A DNA stretch of 53,270 nucleotides. Origin: Polyangium sp. 15x6 (GTDB lineage: Bacteria > Myxococcota_A > Polyangia > Polyangiales > Polyangiaceae). Positions 53,243 to 53,270 of the stretch are shown here, piece after piece. Positions within the stretch are counted from its first letter, which is position 1, and each line of letters opens with the position of its first letter. The stretch spans positions 1 to 53,270 of the forward strand of contig NZ_JASBQE010000086.1 of NCBI RefSeq assembly GCF_029960785.1, given 5' to 3'. Position numbers and translations under genes: made by a program. The notes beneath the pieces were generated by a model. That model did not search any database. It was not told where the DNA came from and saw only the letters and a program-made list of their open reading frames with translations.

Positions 53243-53270
53243 TAACTGGAGAGTTTGATCCTGGCTCAGA
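53243..53270 (+). rRNA. rrs: 16S ribosomal RNA, 5' end (partial)
   Basis: The universal 16S start AGAGTTTGATCCTGGCTCAG is present at 53250-53269. By alignment with E. coli numbering, nucleotide 1 falls near 53243. The gene continues past the window. Confidence 0.97.

Overview
The window looks like a chromosomal segment of a high-GC myxobacterium, most likely of the Polyangium/Sorangium group. This is inferred from very high GC, codon-third-position G/C bias, two eukaryote-like Ser/Thr kinases with transmembrane tails, Cys-rich and VWA lipoproteins, an ECF sigma factor with an overlapping membrane partner, and many PAS-type histidine kinases. No marker gene was searched. The right end runs into the first 28 bases of a 16S rRNA gene.

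Layout, left to right. 1-6.2 kb: a D-2-hydroxyacid dehydrogenase, a proline-linker envelope protein, an ECF sigma/membrane-protein pair and a VWA lipoprotein. 6.2-12.2 kb (minus strand): two tandem paralogous multi-PAS histidine kinases and a GST-like protein. 12.2-19.0 kb (minus): gltB-gltD glutamate synthase and a 2-oxoglutarate/Fe(II) dioxygenase. 19.4-25.5 kb: an NmrA-like reductase, then a TetR regulator divergent from a glycosyltransferase-MFS exporter pair with two palindromic operators between them, then UDP-glucose dehydrogenase. 25.6-35.2 kb: a type VI secretion (T6SS) cargo island. A DUF2169 protein is on the plus strand. Facing it is a compact seven-gene minus-strand operon: Ser/Thr kinase, TPR protein, lipoprotein, VgrG, PAAR, FHA-DUF4123 adaptor, and a putative effector with two nuclease-like motif blocks. 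35.2-38.9 kb: an eight-unit array of CACGTG-centred repeats, malQ and two unrecognised genes. 39.3-47.5 kb (plus): an efflux operon (membrane-fusion protein, MacB-type ATPase, duplicated FtsX/MacB permease) with its own sigma-54-type response regulator and NtrY-like kinase, then a Cys-rich lipoprotein. 47.9-51.5 kb (minus): a second Ser/Thr kinase and RtcB RNA ligase. 51.9-53.3 kb: a small disordered protein, then an rRNA leader with four tandem promoters.

Two kinds of non-coding structure stand out. A family of about 310-350 bp interspersed elements, built from two mirrored arms of short hairpins around a conserved core, fills intergenic gaps at six places, usually starting within a few bases to tens of bases of a stop codon; compensatory base changes between copies indicate that the hairpins themselves are maintained. 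The rRNA leader repeats a 131-135 bp promoter module, each followed by a hairpin with a GNRA-type loop.

The strongest candidate for a new system is the kinase-headed VgrG/PAAR/DUF4123 operon with its dual-nuclease effector and no recognisable immunity gene, together with the phased CACGTG array just upstream of its putative promoter. All functions are assigned by reading motifs; no database search was run.
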